From Bradysia coprophila (lineage: Eukaryota > Arthropoda > Insecta > Diptera > Sciaridae): a stretch of DNA of 64,000 nt. Shown one piece after another: positions 24,107-34,820 of the stretch. Positions within the stretch are counted from its first letter, which is position 1; each line of letters opens with the position of its first letter. The notes beneath the pieces are model-generated. The model did no database searches. It saw only the letters and a list, made by a program, of their open reading frames with translations, and was not told where the DNA came from. The translations under genes and the position numbers were made by a program. The stretch lies in contig NW_023503371.1 of assembly GCF_014529535.1 (NCBI RefSeq), positions 124,001-188,000 on the forward strand, read 5' to 3'.

Positions 24107-26983
24107 TCACCACACGCTGCATTTGAATTCTGGATTCATTGGAGATCCCACCGGGCAGTTGTATTCTTTGGAAAAATCAACGGAATTCGACAATGTTCCG
24201 ATAACTCGAAACCTCCCTGGACTGTGTACGGCTGTTTTCAATTTATTGCGTGTTGCTTCAGGTCTCGTTGCGCCACACCAAACTTGAGCGAAATTTAAAA
24301 AGAACAGTTGTGTGTGCGTTTCGTTTAGGCCCGGTAATGTTTCATATTTCAAACTCTCAGCATCCGAATGATGGGCCAACCATTTTTTGTAAGCTCGGAA
24401 AGCTTGTTTAATGCCACCGTTATCGGCGATATTTTCTCCTTGTGTATTTTCACCGTCCACCGGTATGCCCACTTCTGATACGGTGTAGTTTCCGTACTGA
24501 TTGATCAAACAGCTGGCTCTCGAATGGAATTGTTCAACAGCATTGTCACTCCACCATCGTTCAAGATTTCCATCACGATCGAACAGTCGTCCTTTATCGT
24601 CAAAGCCATGTGTTAATTCATGTCCAATGACCACACCGATGCCGCCATAATTCAAGGACTTTGGAAAATGACGATGATAGAATGGAGGCTGTAAAATGCC
24701 AGCCGGGAACATGATCTGATTTTTATTCCGAGAATAGTAAGCATTGACGATGGCTGGTGCTGTGAACCATGTTGTTTTGTTAACAGGTTCTCCAAGTTTT
24801 GACTGTTCGGTTCGCGTCAGGTGTACTAGAACTGCCAGAGTATTTTCGAAATACTTATCTTTGTCGATCTCTAAATCTTTGTAAATTTTGTTCAGCTCTT
24901 CATGTGATAACAAAAAGTCTGGGTATCCGATTCGAAGTGACATTGCATTTAGTTTCTCCTCGGACAGGACTTTTGTCGGACCATCGATCCAGTCGGTTGA
25001 ATTTATGATTTCTCGAAAAGATTGTTGCAATTCGTGTGTCATGTCCAATGTGTCCTTTTTACTGTTCTCGTCAAAATATTTCCGAACAAACATTGCACCG
25101 ACTGCCATACCCATATTTGTGTTCAGCTGAAGAACGCAGTTTTTTCTACGAGGTGGTGACTGTTCCCTTCCGAATAGGGAGAAAAAAAACTTTTGCTTTG
25201 CTTCTTGGAACCGATCGTCCAAATTGTTGACTCTGTGTCGCACGAAACGCCAAAACAAATAGTTGGAAATGGTTCTTTGTTCGGTCACGGCGAATAATTT
25301 CACCATACTCTTCATGTAATCGACTGCAAATATTACAACATTCTGGTCCATTGTAATCGATTTCTCCAGAACTGTTTCCAGATAGTATACCCAATCGATT
25401 TCGGGCACTTCATTACACAATGTTTCAATGGACATTTTCTTGTACAGCAATGAAACGTTTGCTCGTTCTTCCGGTGACGATGTGATTCTAGCTAGTTCGG
25501 TTTCAAATTCAATTATTTCATTGGCCGTTTTTCTAGCATTTTCTAACGTAGAGCCGAGCAGATGAATAATCGTTGTCATGTATTCCCTATACGCTTCCAA
25601 GTACTTAGAATTGGCTTGTTGCAGGAAATAGTCTCTTGTGGGCAGACCGAGACTTGTCTGATCGAATTGAACTATATTTTCGTCCGAATTTTTAATGTCA
25701 GGTCCCACCCATTGTACCAAAAAAATGTCATTGTTATACAAACGCAACTTCGCCGTCAAGTTGAGCCAATTAAAATTATCCGACCTCCAGTCAGAATCCA
25801 ACGCTGGCCACCCACCCAATGATTTAAGTAAATCCAATAACGGTGTAATGCCACGCTTCTCGAGAAGTTCATAGTTCATGCAGGATTCGTATAAATTTTT
25901 GGCTTTTATTTCCGCATCTGACAGCTTGACTGGCGTTCTATCGCGGTTCGTAATGTCCTTCTTGTATCTCAGTAACACTTTCTCAAGAACCGATCGTCTT
26001 TGGAGAATTTTCTTGCGCAGATCGGTTTCTCGTTGGCTGTTACCTAAAATGTTCGGTACGCTATCCAACGATTTTGGTGTTTTATCGTCAACCGATAGCG
26101 GTGAGTTTGTCGGAGCGAGTTTTCTTGAGTCAATGGATGTGAGCAACTCTTCGATAACATCATCTAAGCTTTCTCGCAATATTTCGAATGTATCGTAGGC
26201 CGCTTTATCTTTCGGAATCGGATTCAATTTCTCCCAATTGCCACATGAATATTGATAAAAATCATCACACGGATTAACACTTTGATCCATATATTGCAGC
26301 ATAACGTCAGCCTGAGTTTTACGTATCTGATCGAATGTGCCCTCACCTTTCCAGAATGGTACTTGAGGAGAAACATAGGATTGCTTACTCTTTAGTGGTG
26401 CATGTGACCGTTGGCCATCCTTCTCACCATCAGCTGTTGATGTAGACTCGGCGGTCACGTTAAGTTCCCGTCTACCTCTTCGAAAACTGGAAATGTCGTC
26501 GATGACTTCATCATAGGAATAAGATCGTTCATTAACGGAAGTCTTACTTCTGTCTTTTCTTGCGTCAGAATTCTCACGGCAGTGCGGCGATAAAACTAGA
26601 GAATCTGATGGTATAAACGACGTACGAATATCCTTTAACACATCCCGATCCTCAATGTCCAACGTTGTGTCGGACATAGTGTATTTGATGGCCACACATT
26701 TTCGGTCATTATCCTCGAAATTATAACTTTCACCAGTGTACAGATCGTTGGACAGTGGATAATAATCGGTTCGGTATTGTTGTATGGTGCCGACCACTTC
26801 GAGATGGGTCAATAAAATAAAAATCAAAACAACTGGCAGCAATGTTACGGGCACAATAATAAACATTTTAATACATTTGGATCCTGCACACCATTGTAGA
26901 CGTCCCGTTTGACGATTTATTCGCAACGCACACTTGAACTGACTCTTTTGTGAATCAGCATCGCTCCAATCGGTGCACGTCAT
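24107..26983 (-). CDS. neprilysin-like M13 zinc metallopeptidase (type II membrane protein)
   Basis: Predicted ectopeptidase of the neprilysin/ECE family, cleaving small peptides outside the cell. The 958-aa single open frame has a short cytoplasmic N-terminus, one membrane anchor near residues 40-60 (MFIIVPVTLLPVVLIFILL) and an unusually long low-homology linker to about residue 230. The M13 N-domain then begins (NPCDDFYQYSCGNW). The zinc site GHELTHGFD is near residue 787, the third ligand motif ENIADNGG near 848, and the family C-terminus ends in CSVW. All catalytic residues are present. The linker makes it longer than the usual 700-800 aa. The coding region has no intron. A consensus donor (AAG|GTAAGTT) lies six bases past the stop, so the 3' UTR may be spliced or an alternative C-terminus may exist. 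Which neprilysin orthologue it is could not be settled. Confidence 0.93.
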   Translation of the reverse strand: MTCTDWSDADSQKSQFKCALRINRQTGRLQWCAGSKCIKMFIIVPVTLLPVVLIFILLTHLEVVGTIQQYRTDYYPLSNDLYTGESYNFEDNDRKCVAIKYTMSDTTLDIEDRDVLKDIRTSFIPSDSLVLSPHCRENSDARKDRSKTSVNERSYSYDEVIDDISSFRRGRRELNVTAESTSTADGEKDGQRSHAPLKSKQSYVSPQVPFWKGEGTFDQIRKTQADVMLQYMDQSVNPCDDFYQYSCGNWEKLNPIPKDKAAYDTFEILRESLDDVIEELLTSIDSRKLAPTNSPLSVDDKTPKSLDSVPNILGNSQRETDLRKKILQRRSVLEKVLLRYKKDITNRDRTPVKLSDAEIKAKNLYESCMNYELLEKRGITPLLDLLKSLGGWPALDSDWRSDNFNWLNLTAKLRLYNNDIFLVQWVGPDIKNSDENIVQFDQTSLGLPTRDYFLQQANSKYLEAYREYMTTIIHLLGSTLENARKTANEIIEFETELARITSSPEERANVSLLYKKMSIETLCNEVPEIDWVYYLETVLEKSITMDQNVVIFAVDYMKSMVKLFAVTEQRTISNYLFWRFVRHRVNNLDDRFQEAKQKFFFSLFGREQSPPRRKNCVLQLNTNMGMAVGAMFVRKYFDENSKKDTLDMTHELQQSFREIINSTDWIDGPTKVLSEEKLNAMSLRIGYPDFLLSHEELNKIYKDLEIDKDKYFENTLAVLVHLTRTEQSKLGEPVNKTTWFTAPAIVNAYYSRNKNQIMFPAGILQPPFYHRHFPKSLNYGGIGVVIGHELTHGFDDKGRLFDRDGNLERWWSDNAVEQFHSRASCLINQYGNYTVSEVGIPVDGENTQGENIADNGGIKQAFRAYKKWLAHHSDAESLKYETLPGLNETHTQLFFLNFAQVWCGATRPEATRNKLKTAVHSPGRFRVIGTLSNSVDFSKEYNCPVGSPMNPEFKCSVW

Positions 26984-28809
26984 CTAATTTCCAACTGAAC
27001 CGTCGCGAATTCTTTTAATCATTTATCGAATTTAATCACACATTCGAAACCGAGTTAAGGGTGATCCTTTGTATAAAGTGTTCGTCCCTTGAAAATATTT
27101 CGTTTCAATATCGTTGGTGTATACTGTTCGTTCAGCGGTGCTCTTTTTTTTTCGCTCGTCCAAAACGTTCTTATAATTCAACTATAAATAAATTAACCTT
27201 GTCATACTAAACACATAATCGGTTTAAACGAGGAGGGAGTTGAAAAGAAAATATCAAAAATGCTTAAATAATTGACACACACAACACAACACTACTTAGA
27301 CAAATTTGTACAGTTAAAACAATGAATTGTGTCTCTTCACTCGGCTTGGAAGAAGCAAAATCTTATAAACGTTGATCCGCGTGCACTTATCACAACTAAA
27401 TTTTATTATGTTATCATCACTTCGTCGACTTTAGTTATATAGTAAAACCGTAAGTAAGTTGCGATGCTAAAAACAAGACTGACATAAATTTGAACTCGTT
27501 GAACCAATTTAAGTCAATTCACTGTGCTTTGCAGATTGATATGGTCCACAATAATAATTTCAGGCGATACATACATATAACATTATGGTATATGCGATGC
27601 AATGAGATGTTTTTTTTTCCTCCGTCGTCTTCGCTACTTCTCAATTATATGATAACTCCGACATCAATTAAATTTAAATATTTGTATCTATACATTGATT
27701 ATATTCAACAATAGAAGATATGACGACGAATAAATTAATCATACAACGCAAAGTTGAGCATTAGTTAGTTAGTTGGTTGGTTGGATGTTGTCTGCCTCTG
27801 TATTTATCTATCTGGGTATGCTCGCACATAATATACCCATCTCTAACACAGCTAACTTGCATTATTGTTAATGGTAATTTTTTAAACAACGAATAATAAA
27901 ATAAAAAAGAATCCATTCGCTGATATTAGATTTGTTGTGTACTAACATTTGAGTTTAAACGATTCTTAATTTAATCTTTTTAGACCCGTACGAAGCACTG
28001 GGGTCTTATAGGTTTACGCATACGTTTGTATCACGTCGAATTGGACTCCCTGAGTAAGGGGAAACCTATTGTGGTTGTCCATAGATGCCAAATCAGCGAA
28101 AAAAGTCCGTCTGTCCGTGGGTTCTCTAACTTAAGTAAAACGCTTCCGATTTTGAAAATTCTTTTTTTCCGTTTGGTAATGTCAAAAGACAGGCTAAGTT
28201 CGAAGATGTGTGATTTAAGATCAACCCCTCCCGTGCTGGGACCCAATAAGTGCTTTAAGGTTTTTCGAAGATATCTCCGGACATTTAAACGCTACACTTG
28301 TAAATGATACGTCAAAAAAAATATTTACCATACCAATCGACAAAAAAAAATTATGGAAATCGGATGACCGACTCGTGAGTTAGACCCCTTGGTGGTACAG
28401 GGCGCCAAACAGTTTTTGTTTGAAGGCCGGCCAAATTTGAACATATTTCGGCTTCTTTCGCTTTATTAGATAGGTATTGACTGTACCAATCAGGGAAAAA
28501 AAAAGCTTATGAAATTAGGTTTACCAGAGCGTGAGCTAGGTCTCTTAGAGAGAGATCTTATCCGGCTACTCGGCCGTACAGTGAACGTGGAGTATTTTGT
28601 CAATATCTAGAGTAAATTTTGACCGATTTTTTTTTGTTTAAAATGTATTAACGATTGTAAAGCGTCAGTGCTATTTCCGGTCTCCTAACAAAATGGCTGC
28701 CGACGGCCATATTGGATTTTAGTAAAATAGAAATATCTTGGGAAAAATGATACTTAGAGAGTTTCTGTTAACATAGACGTAATTGGTTATGTGTGTGGGG
28801 TGTTTCAGG

Positions 28810-28955
28810 CATTACATATATCGACATCTATATATAACTATATACAGCTATATTGAGCTATATACAGGCATGTAGAGCTATATAATAGCATATTCATCTG
28901 TGAAATGTTTATTTATGGGAAAATATAGCGGTATATAGCTGTTTATGAAATTTGA
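28810..28955. repeat. AGCTATATA-rich simple repeat
   Basis: Irregular reiterations of CTATATA, AGCTATAT and ACATGTAGAGCTATATA-like units. They have no coding potential. Confidence 0.7.
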
Positions 28956-29739
28956 CTTCGTACAGGGCTGTCGATATTGCCTCCGGCAATTTATTTATAT
29001 TTGATAACAAGGCAAAGAGTGGATAATGTAAGTGATTTTAAAGGGCGAATAGCTTTTCAGTAGAGAAGAGTATGAAGTAAGAGAAATAAAGAGTTTCACA
29101 CTTCACACTAGGCTTTTGATACGAATAGGTGTTTCGTACGGGTTTGCGTTAGCTATGTTTTCATTACAATTTATTACAATCACTAACGAACTAATGTAAA
29201 TGCGAAACAATTCAATTCATCTTTTTTTTTCTTGCTTTTATTGAATGGAGAGACTCGGTATATAATGTATAAATATCTACTGTTTGCTAATTAATTAAGA
29301 ACAATAAAAACGCAGAATTCTTTCGAGGCACTTGTATCAAATTATAAGAATGAATTATGTGCTGCACGATGTAGCATGTACATCAACAGATGTAGCAAAG
29401 AGATTGAGATTTTCCTTTTCATTTGCAATGCGTATTTATTTAGTGTCAACAGTATGATGACAACAAGAGAAGGATAACGAGAAAGGCGATTTTTTGTTTT
29501 TTTATTTGAAAATCAGTCAAAAACCCCTTGTAAGGGAAATGTGATGCAAGTTCCTTCGTACCACTTATTGTATTTTATTAAAAAAATTAAAAAAACATCA
29601 AGGAACATGTACTGAAAAACCCACTGTACGAGCCAGAAATAATTTTAGTCTTTAGCTTGCTTAAGCTCGGTCTCAAAAATGTCCGCATCTACTAGCTAAA
29701 CGTGGTGTGACTGTGATAAAGACTGTCAGCTAGTGTAAG

Positions 29740-29985
29740 TGTCGTAAGAAGTGTCAGTGTCATAAGGAGTGTCAGAGTCATAAGGAGTGTCAGTGTCATA
29801 AGGAGTGTCAGTGTCATAAGAACTGTCAGTGTCATAAGGACTGTCAGTGTCATAAGGACTGTCAGTGTCATAAGGAGTGTCAGTGTCATAAGAAGTGTCA
29901 GTGTCGTAAGGAGTAAGTGTCATATGAAGTGTCAGTGTCATAAGGAGTGTCAGTGCGATAAGGGTTGTCAGTGCGATAAGTAGTG
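29740..29985. repeat. 18-bp minisatellite (about 13 units)
   Basis: Tandem units of TGTCAGTGTCATAAGGAG with single-base variants (GGACTG, AGAAGTG, GTCGTAAG). Because the period is a multiple of three, long open frames arise by chance on the minus strand (reading MTLTLL... or YDTDTP...); I do not regard them as genes. The array directly abuts a family T repeat copy. Confidence 0.9.
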
Positions 29986-30120
29986 TCAAAAATAATGACA
30001 AGCTCTGGGTAATATGGTCCTTTATACAGTAAAATGCATGTTAAAAAAATTGAAGTACAAGATTTGAAATCAATAGATTAAAAATACTTTGTCATATACT
30101 TGCCGTCTGCAAGAGGTTAA
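29985..30120 (-). repeat. TIR repeat family T, copy 3 (inverted)
   Basis: Reading on the minus strand it shows GCCGTCTGCAAG-type and TATAAAGGACCATATTACCC followed by CAGAGCTTGTCATTATTTTTG. The distal part that should follow is replaced by the 18-bp minisatellite, as if the array grew from that end. Confidence 0.65.
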
Positions 30121-30214
30121 AAGGGATTTTTAACAAATATCCGTCCTCTGTCTGTTTGATAAACATTTTGTCATGCTTTGGGGCCGAAAATGAGGGCAAT
30201 TTTTTTTCTTACCT

Positions 30215-30278
30215 GTCTTGGACGATTGATTTATGGTACATTCGGCCGAGAAATTGTATAAAATCAATCGTCCAAGAC
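30215..30278. repeat. perfect 18-bp-arm hairpin
   Basis: GTCTTGGACGATTGATTT and its exact complement flank a 28-base loop containing TTCGGCCGA. It resembles other short foldbacks in the window. Confidence 0.75.
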
Positions 30279-31206
30279 ACATACGTAAATAACTATTGTT
30301 TCATAAAAAATCTGAATGACAAAACTGAAAAAGATGTTGAAACACAAATTGCCCAAGGCTCTGAAAATCAAAAGACTCTGGACTGTTAGCAGCAGTATTT
30401 TTATCTGATCCACTTTTTTTTAAATCCTAATGATTTCAAATCTTTTATTTTCATTCTTCCTCGCTTAATTTTTGCATATGCAAAAATATTCCTGATTTTT
30501 AGTTGTTTCAACTTTCACGGTCAGCGTTTAATAATTTAAACTGGGATCTGTAGCAAAATGACAGGATAAATATAGAAAAGTGTTGATTGTCTTCCACAAT
30601 TTCTTATATTTGCACAAAATGAGCCATCATGGTATCATGGTAAAAAAATATTTAAAAAAGATCTCTGCTAAAAATATGTCAGTAAATTATATGTGCCCTG
30701 TTACAGTCTTTCGCAGTCTTCGACAATTTTGTCGTACATTTTCTTTTGTAGTTAAACTTGCGTCACGCCCATTATGGTAATGCGCAGAAAATAAACTTAC
30801 GATCCTCTTCTTATTAAGAAGTATTAATCATACGAGAAATTTACAGAATTTACGTTTTTGACCATACATCATTGTAAGATGTTAGTGTAATTTTCCGTCA
30901 TCCAATAACAGCCTAATGAAATAAACGTAAATTGCCTTGTACAGTCATATTAAAATAGAGAAGCTGATTATGTGTTACAATATCTCAAAAATTTCATCGA
31001 ACAGTACCAGTAAAGTGCGTTTTTGTGTCGTTACTGCTATTTCATAGTATTCCCTGAAGTATTCTTCTCATACAATTGAAAGTCATGCACGCAATTTCCC
31101 CAGTAAATTCCAATCAAAATGTATTACGTAAATCGCATTTACTAGTGTGGACAGTCATTTTATCGGTAACATTCACAAACAATTTCAATTCAATTTATTT
31201 ATTTAC

Positions 31207-31479
31207 ATTATGTTTCTCTATTATTTGTTACTGCTTCATACTGTCATTATAGTGAGTTGCGCAAGTATGATGAATTTTGTTGGCTTAACCAGGGCCAAAA
31301 TCTTTTACATGAAATTCGAACGTGGTAAAATTGATGAAATCTTTTACGTGAGTTCTTCCAATAAGGGTCACCTGATTCATTACCTGCCCTACGTGGTGAT
31401 ACTAAACAATTGGAGAAAAGTCAAAGCCAACACAGACTCCATACGTAATACGACTGTAAAATACGGTCATTTTGCTTAA
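31207..31479 (+). CDS. putative small secreted protein A (90 aa)
   Basis: The open frame starts with a clear signal-peptide-like segment (MFLYYLLLLHTVIIVSCAS) and a mature part of about 70 residues rich in K, Y and V, with no cysteines. I prefer the ATG at 31207 over 31147 because it begins the hydrophobic segment. AATAAA follows the stop within ten bases (31484-31489). No family is recognised. It lies about 220 bp upstream of a second small signal-peptide ORF on the same strand, and both share an HLIH motif followed by a hydrophobic strand, which hints at ancient paralogy. It could also be a terminal exon of a longer gene or a chance ORF. Confidence 0.45.
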   Translation: MMFLYYLLLLHTVIIVSCASMMNFVGLTRAKIFYMKFERGKIDEIFYVSSSNKGHLIHYLPYVVILNNWRKVKANTDSIRNTTVKYGHFA

Positions 31480-31699
31480 CAAAAGAATAAATAGATTTTG
31501 ATGCACTGTCTTTACAACGAACGATACATAACAATCAGGCAGCTGTAGGTAATAACATAGCCTTTAAATTCTCTAAGGTTTCCTAGTTTGAACTGATTAT
31601 TTTACGCTTTGGCAACGGACCATCAGAGGATCTATGAATAAGTGTAAATGGTTTGTGATGTGCTTGAGGACATGTAATTGAAATAAAAAATTGGTGTAA

Positions 31700-31990
31700 A
31701 TGGGGAACCTGAATCTTCACCTTGCTGTGGTGAGTGCACTGTTGTTGTTTTTCTATAACATCTGGCCGGACATACCAACGAGATTCGTTTTGGAGAAAAA
31801 AATCAAAAGTAAGCGAGTCCACAGTCCGTACCATTTAATTCACATAGCTGGTTGTTATTATATCGTCGTGACGGCGAGTCCACCGACACCAAGTATCGAT
31901 CTGTGTACTAGGTCGATTTTATTTAAAGTGAAGACTCGAAAAACTCTTCTACAAATTGCTTTATTCGACACTTCAAACACCGTTGATTAA
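31700..31990 (+). CDS. putative small secreted protein B (96 aa)
   Basis: It begins MGNLNLHLAVVSALLLFFYN, signal-peptide-like, and continues with a basic mature part of about 75 residues containing two cysteines. The TAA stop is followed by AATAAA about 10 bases later (near 32000). Its base composition is less AT-rich than the surroundings, which supports coding. No family is recognised. See the neighbouring ORF at 31207-31479 for the shared HLIH motif. Confidence 0.45.
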   Translation: MGNLNLHLAVVSALLLFFYNIWPDIPTRFVLEKKIKSKRVHSPYHLIHIAGCYYIVVTASPPTPSIDLCTRSILFKVKTRKTLLQIALFDTSNTVD

Positions 31991-32200
31991 TATCGATTTA
32001 ATAAAATTTCTTATTTTTATTTCAACAAACCTCTTCATATTCATGTTAGCCGAAAAAACTGACACTTGCGCATAGCTTATTACAGACTACGGTAAGCATG
32101 TGAAAACTATGCTTTCTACAGAATTCCAAGCACGATTTCACAAGATGAAAGTACGTCGATTTTTTTCTGTGTGGCGTATTGCATATTTATAGTACATTTT

Positions 32201-32317
32201 CTACCTTGGTATATATTTCGAGAATAACTTCGTATGTACAATTGTATATAACGAGCGCCAGCGAGTGTATATACAATTGTACATAAGAAGTGATTCGAGA
32301 AATATACACCAAGGTAG
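32201..32317. repeat. long foldback hairpin with GAGCGCCAGCGAG loop
   Basis: Arms CTACCTTGGTATATATTTCG...TGTACAATTGTATATA and the complement are almost perfect over about 50 bp. The GC-rich loop contrasts with the AT-rich stem. It directly abuts the TIR element at 32321-32811. Confidence 0.8.
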
Positions 32318-32320
32318 AAC

Positions 32321-32811
32321 AATGTTTTATCTCCTGCAAGCTGATATTTCAGACATTAGCGAAATAACCACAAAAATTTGGATTTAAAATTAACTAATTA
32401 AGCATGTTGTTTTAAAACGCATTCACAACAAAAAAAAACATCATACAGAGAATCCTTTATTTACTTACTCACACACATATACTATCCACCTCAACATTTC
32501 GTTCAAATCACATCATTCCGACTACTCTGATTATTTGATCGATGTAAAAGTAACTAACGAACCACTACCGACACCAATTGCATCTCGTTATGTGATTTGT
32601 TGGCGTAGTGGTCAGCATGTTTGGTTGATATGCTGCTGGTCCCGTGTTCGCTTCCGAATTTTTCAAATATGTATGTAGATGGAAAGTAAATTTACCCTAG
32701 GTGAGTTATGTGTGAATTATCCAATCGTATAGGCTGTGGTTATGTATGTGTTTGTGTTTATATGCAGAAACGCGTAATGTATGAAATATCAGCTTGCAGG
32801 AGATAAACATT
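32321..32811. mobile_element. 490-bp TIR element containing tRNA-like pol III boxes
   Basis: The left end AATGTTTTATCTCCTGCAAG...CTGATATTTCA and the right end are inverted copies of about 36 bp with few mismatches. Inside, 32601-32655 carries a pol III-type A box and B box. There is no ORF. It could be a MITE that captured a SINE or tRNA relic. Confidence 0.7.
32601..32655 (+). repeat. tRNA-like A box and B box
   Basis: TGGCGTAGTGGT (32601-32612) fits the A-box consensus and GTGTTCGCTTCC (32644-32655) is one or two bases from the B box. The spacing is tRNA-like. The anticodon region can form only a weak AGCAT/ATGCT stem with an oversized loop, so this is a tRNA-derived relic or SINE head, not a functional tRNA gene. 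Confidence 0.5.
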
Positions 32812-32861
32812 TTTTTTAGTTATTTCTGTGAAGGCAAGCATTATCGTGAGATCCAAAGGAC

Positions 32862-33994
32862 CTATGCGTTAGATAGCGTTAGCACTTGATTGCACATATG
32901 CAGCGTTTCTTCATACAACCGTTTTGAAACGATTTCGCTGTAAAATACTTTCGATTTCGAATGTTTTTTGTTTGTCATCAAATATCCATTCAGTGGATTC
33001 TTTCGCTCGTTATTCACATTTTTCGTTGCACAGTAAATTATGTTACCAACAGTCTAAAAACAAATAAATGAAATAATTTTAGTACAGCCACAACTCTACC
33101 GCAGTCTTGACTAATTACTAATTAACTTACTTCTTCAGACGATTTCATCATGTAATACATCGATGGATGATTGAATACGTAATCGTGCCATTTCATTCTG
33201 TAACCCTTAAACATTTCAGTGAATTCCTCATCCGGACATGTTACATGTACATCGTAGCCCCTTCGATACAGTTCGCCGGCAAAATATAAAATCGCCAATT
33301 TGGAATTGCGATAATAGCTTTTCGGTGACACCGGATGTGGTTCGACGCATTTGCCAAAGTTATTGAAATCAATCGTACCTTTATGATGGGATCGCGACGA
33401 AACTAGGACGATTTTGGTTGCATTCTCTTCGATATAGTCTCGCAGCAACTGAATCAGAATGAAATGGCCGAGGTAGTTGGTGGCAAAATTTATTTCGACA
33501 TTTTCTTTGGAATATTCGTTTCCTTCCACTCTTACGGCTGCATTGTTGATAATACCGTGCATATCTACCGTTTCAGGGAAAAGTTTTCAATTAGGGTTGC
33601 AGAAATCGTTAAACAAACGCTCAAAAGTACCTGGGTACGTTTGTTTTATGATCGTTGCAAAATTTACAATCGAATCGAATGAAGTCAAATCTAGAGGGAC
33701 AAAATTCTGCAAATACACCCACATCAATATAGACACTTTCATAAAGTCGTACAAAATTGTAAAGAAAATTCTATTTACCAAACTTCCGGTGGCTGTTTTC
33801 AGTCGAAGTTTTGATATAGCCTGGTAAGCCTTCTCAGAATCTCTGCAAGCCATTATAACAGTAGCATGTCTTTCTACCAAAGTTTCGGTTATTGCGTAAC
33901 CGAATCCTCTGTTGGCACCAGTTACGATAAATGTTTTACCGATTAACGATTTACTTTCTTTTTTAAACAAAACTTCCTCTTCTTCTCCATTCAT
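32862..33994 (-). CDS. short-chain dehydrogenase/reductase (retinol dehydrogenase-like)
   Basis: Predicted NAD(P)-dependent classical SDR, about 305 aa. Exons on the minus strand: 33994-33779, 33706-33631, 33564-33131 and 33053-32862, with introns of 72, 66 and 77 bp and consistent phases. The Rossmann motif is TGANRGFG (residues about 24-31), followed by LDLTSFDSI and the NNAAV motif (NNAG in most relatives). The active site is VSSRS plus YYRNSK (YxxxK), so Ser, Tyr and Lys are all present. The C-terminus ends KRLYEETLHMCNQVLTLSNA. Overall it resembles the RDH11-14/WWOX-like group that acts on retinoids, steroids or other carbonyls, but the substrate cannot be inferred. No signal peptide is obvious; the N-terminus is acidic (MNGEEEE). 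Confidence 0.88.
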
Positions 33995-34820
33995 TGTTTA
34001 ACGACTTCAACGACTCAATCAAGAAAAATAAAGTTGAAAACGAAAACCTTTGTCAGATACAAAAAATAAAATAAAAATAAATGCCACAACGACGCGGATC
34101 AAACTGTTTTCAACATTTGTAACACCGACAAAAACATATAACACACTTTGACTGTTTTTGTTGTTTTAAAGGGTGCCGTTTTCCTATTGAACTTGACTGA
34201 CTTCATTCATTTTATGTTGTGCCTATCAGTTGCTATGATAAAGAGTTATGCTCATTCCATATGACTTCAATAACCCCGATTTCAGCGACTAGACGACGAT
34301 ATATTTGTTCTACTTGATAGTTGGTGACGAAAACCATTCCTTTTATCGAATGATTTTTTTGCGATGTCTTATCAGCTAAAGCTTTTTTATTAAATACAAA
34401 TGATAAAATGACTTTATGGTATCGAGATTACGATAATATTAAATGATTCACATTCGTTGACAAAAGTGGACGTCGAAAAACACAACAAAAGTTTTCCACC
34501 GCTCTTGCATTACCTACCTACACGGAATGCTAATCTGAATGAGGAGCACCAGATATCATCGAAATTATTACTTAAGCGAGTTTTTAATCGCAAATTATGC
34601 AGAGAAATTGAGTGCAAAATTTCCGGTTTAGATTGTTTTCAAAAAAATTACAATTAATAAAAATTGTCGGTTCGCTTACACAAAAAAAACGGAATTTCGT
34701 TTCCTGAAAAAAAAATATTTTCGTCTCAAGACAAAATCGAATGGAAATTTATTTTTGAATTATTCTTCTAGTTAAGTAATCTTGACATCCGAACACCGCG
34801 CGTATGTGATAATATACTTT
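33995..34820. other. 5' flank of the SDR gene
   Basis: AT-rich. A 66-codon frame at 34457-34657 has no recognisable features. The end of this stretch (34740-34810) matches part of the 41640-42310 repeat region (TTAAGTAATCTTGACATCCG). Confidence 0.45.

Larger units (their letters stand above)
26984..31206. other. 5' flank of the peptidase gene and repeat-rich spacer
   Basis: No convincing exon. 26984-27480 is the likely 5' UTR and promoter region of the peptidase; no TATA box was picked out. 27980-28620 looks like a worn dispersed repeat (broken frames, no terminal structure found). 28810-28955 is an AGCTATATA-rich simple repeat, 29740-29985 an 18-bp minisatellite, 29985-30120 a family T repeat and 30215-30278 a perfect hairpin. 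The rest is anonymous AT-rich DNA. Confidence 0.5.

Noticed and set aside
24799-26198. Plus-strand ORFs of 64-106 aa opposite the M13 peptidase
   Set aside because: They are antisense shadows of a strongly supported 958-aa coding frame.
29740-29985. CRISPR array
   Set aside because: Direct tandem units without spacers in a eukaryotic genome; a plain minisatellite.
29692-30001. Open frames reading MTLTLL... and YDTDTP... repeats
   Set aside because: They are translations of an 18-bp minisatellite whose period is a multiple of three; there is no start context, domain or flank support.
32601-32655. Functional tRNA gene
   Set aside because: A and B boxes are recognisable, but no proper anticodon stem-loop or acceptor stem can be drawn.
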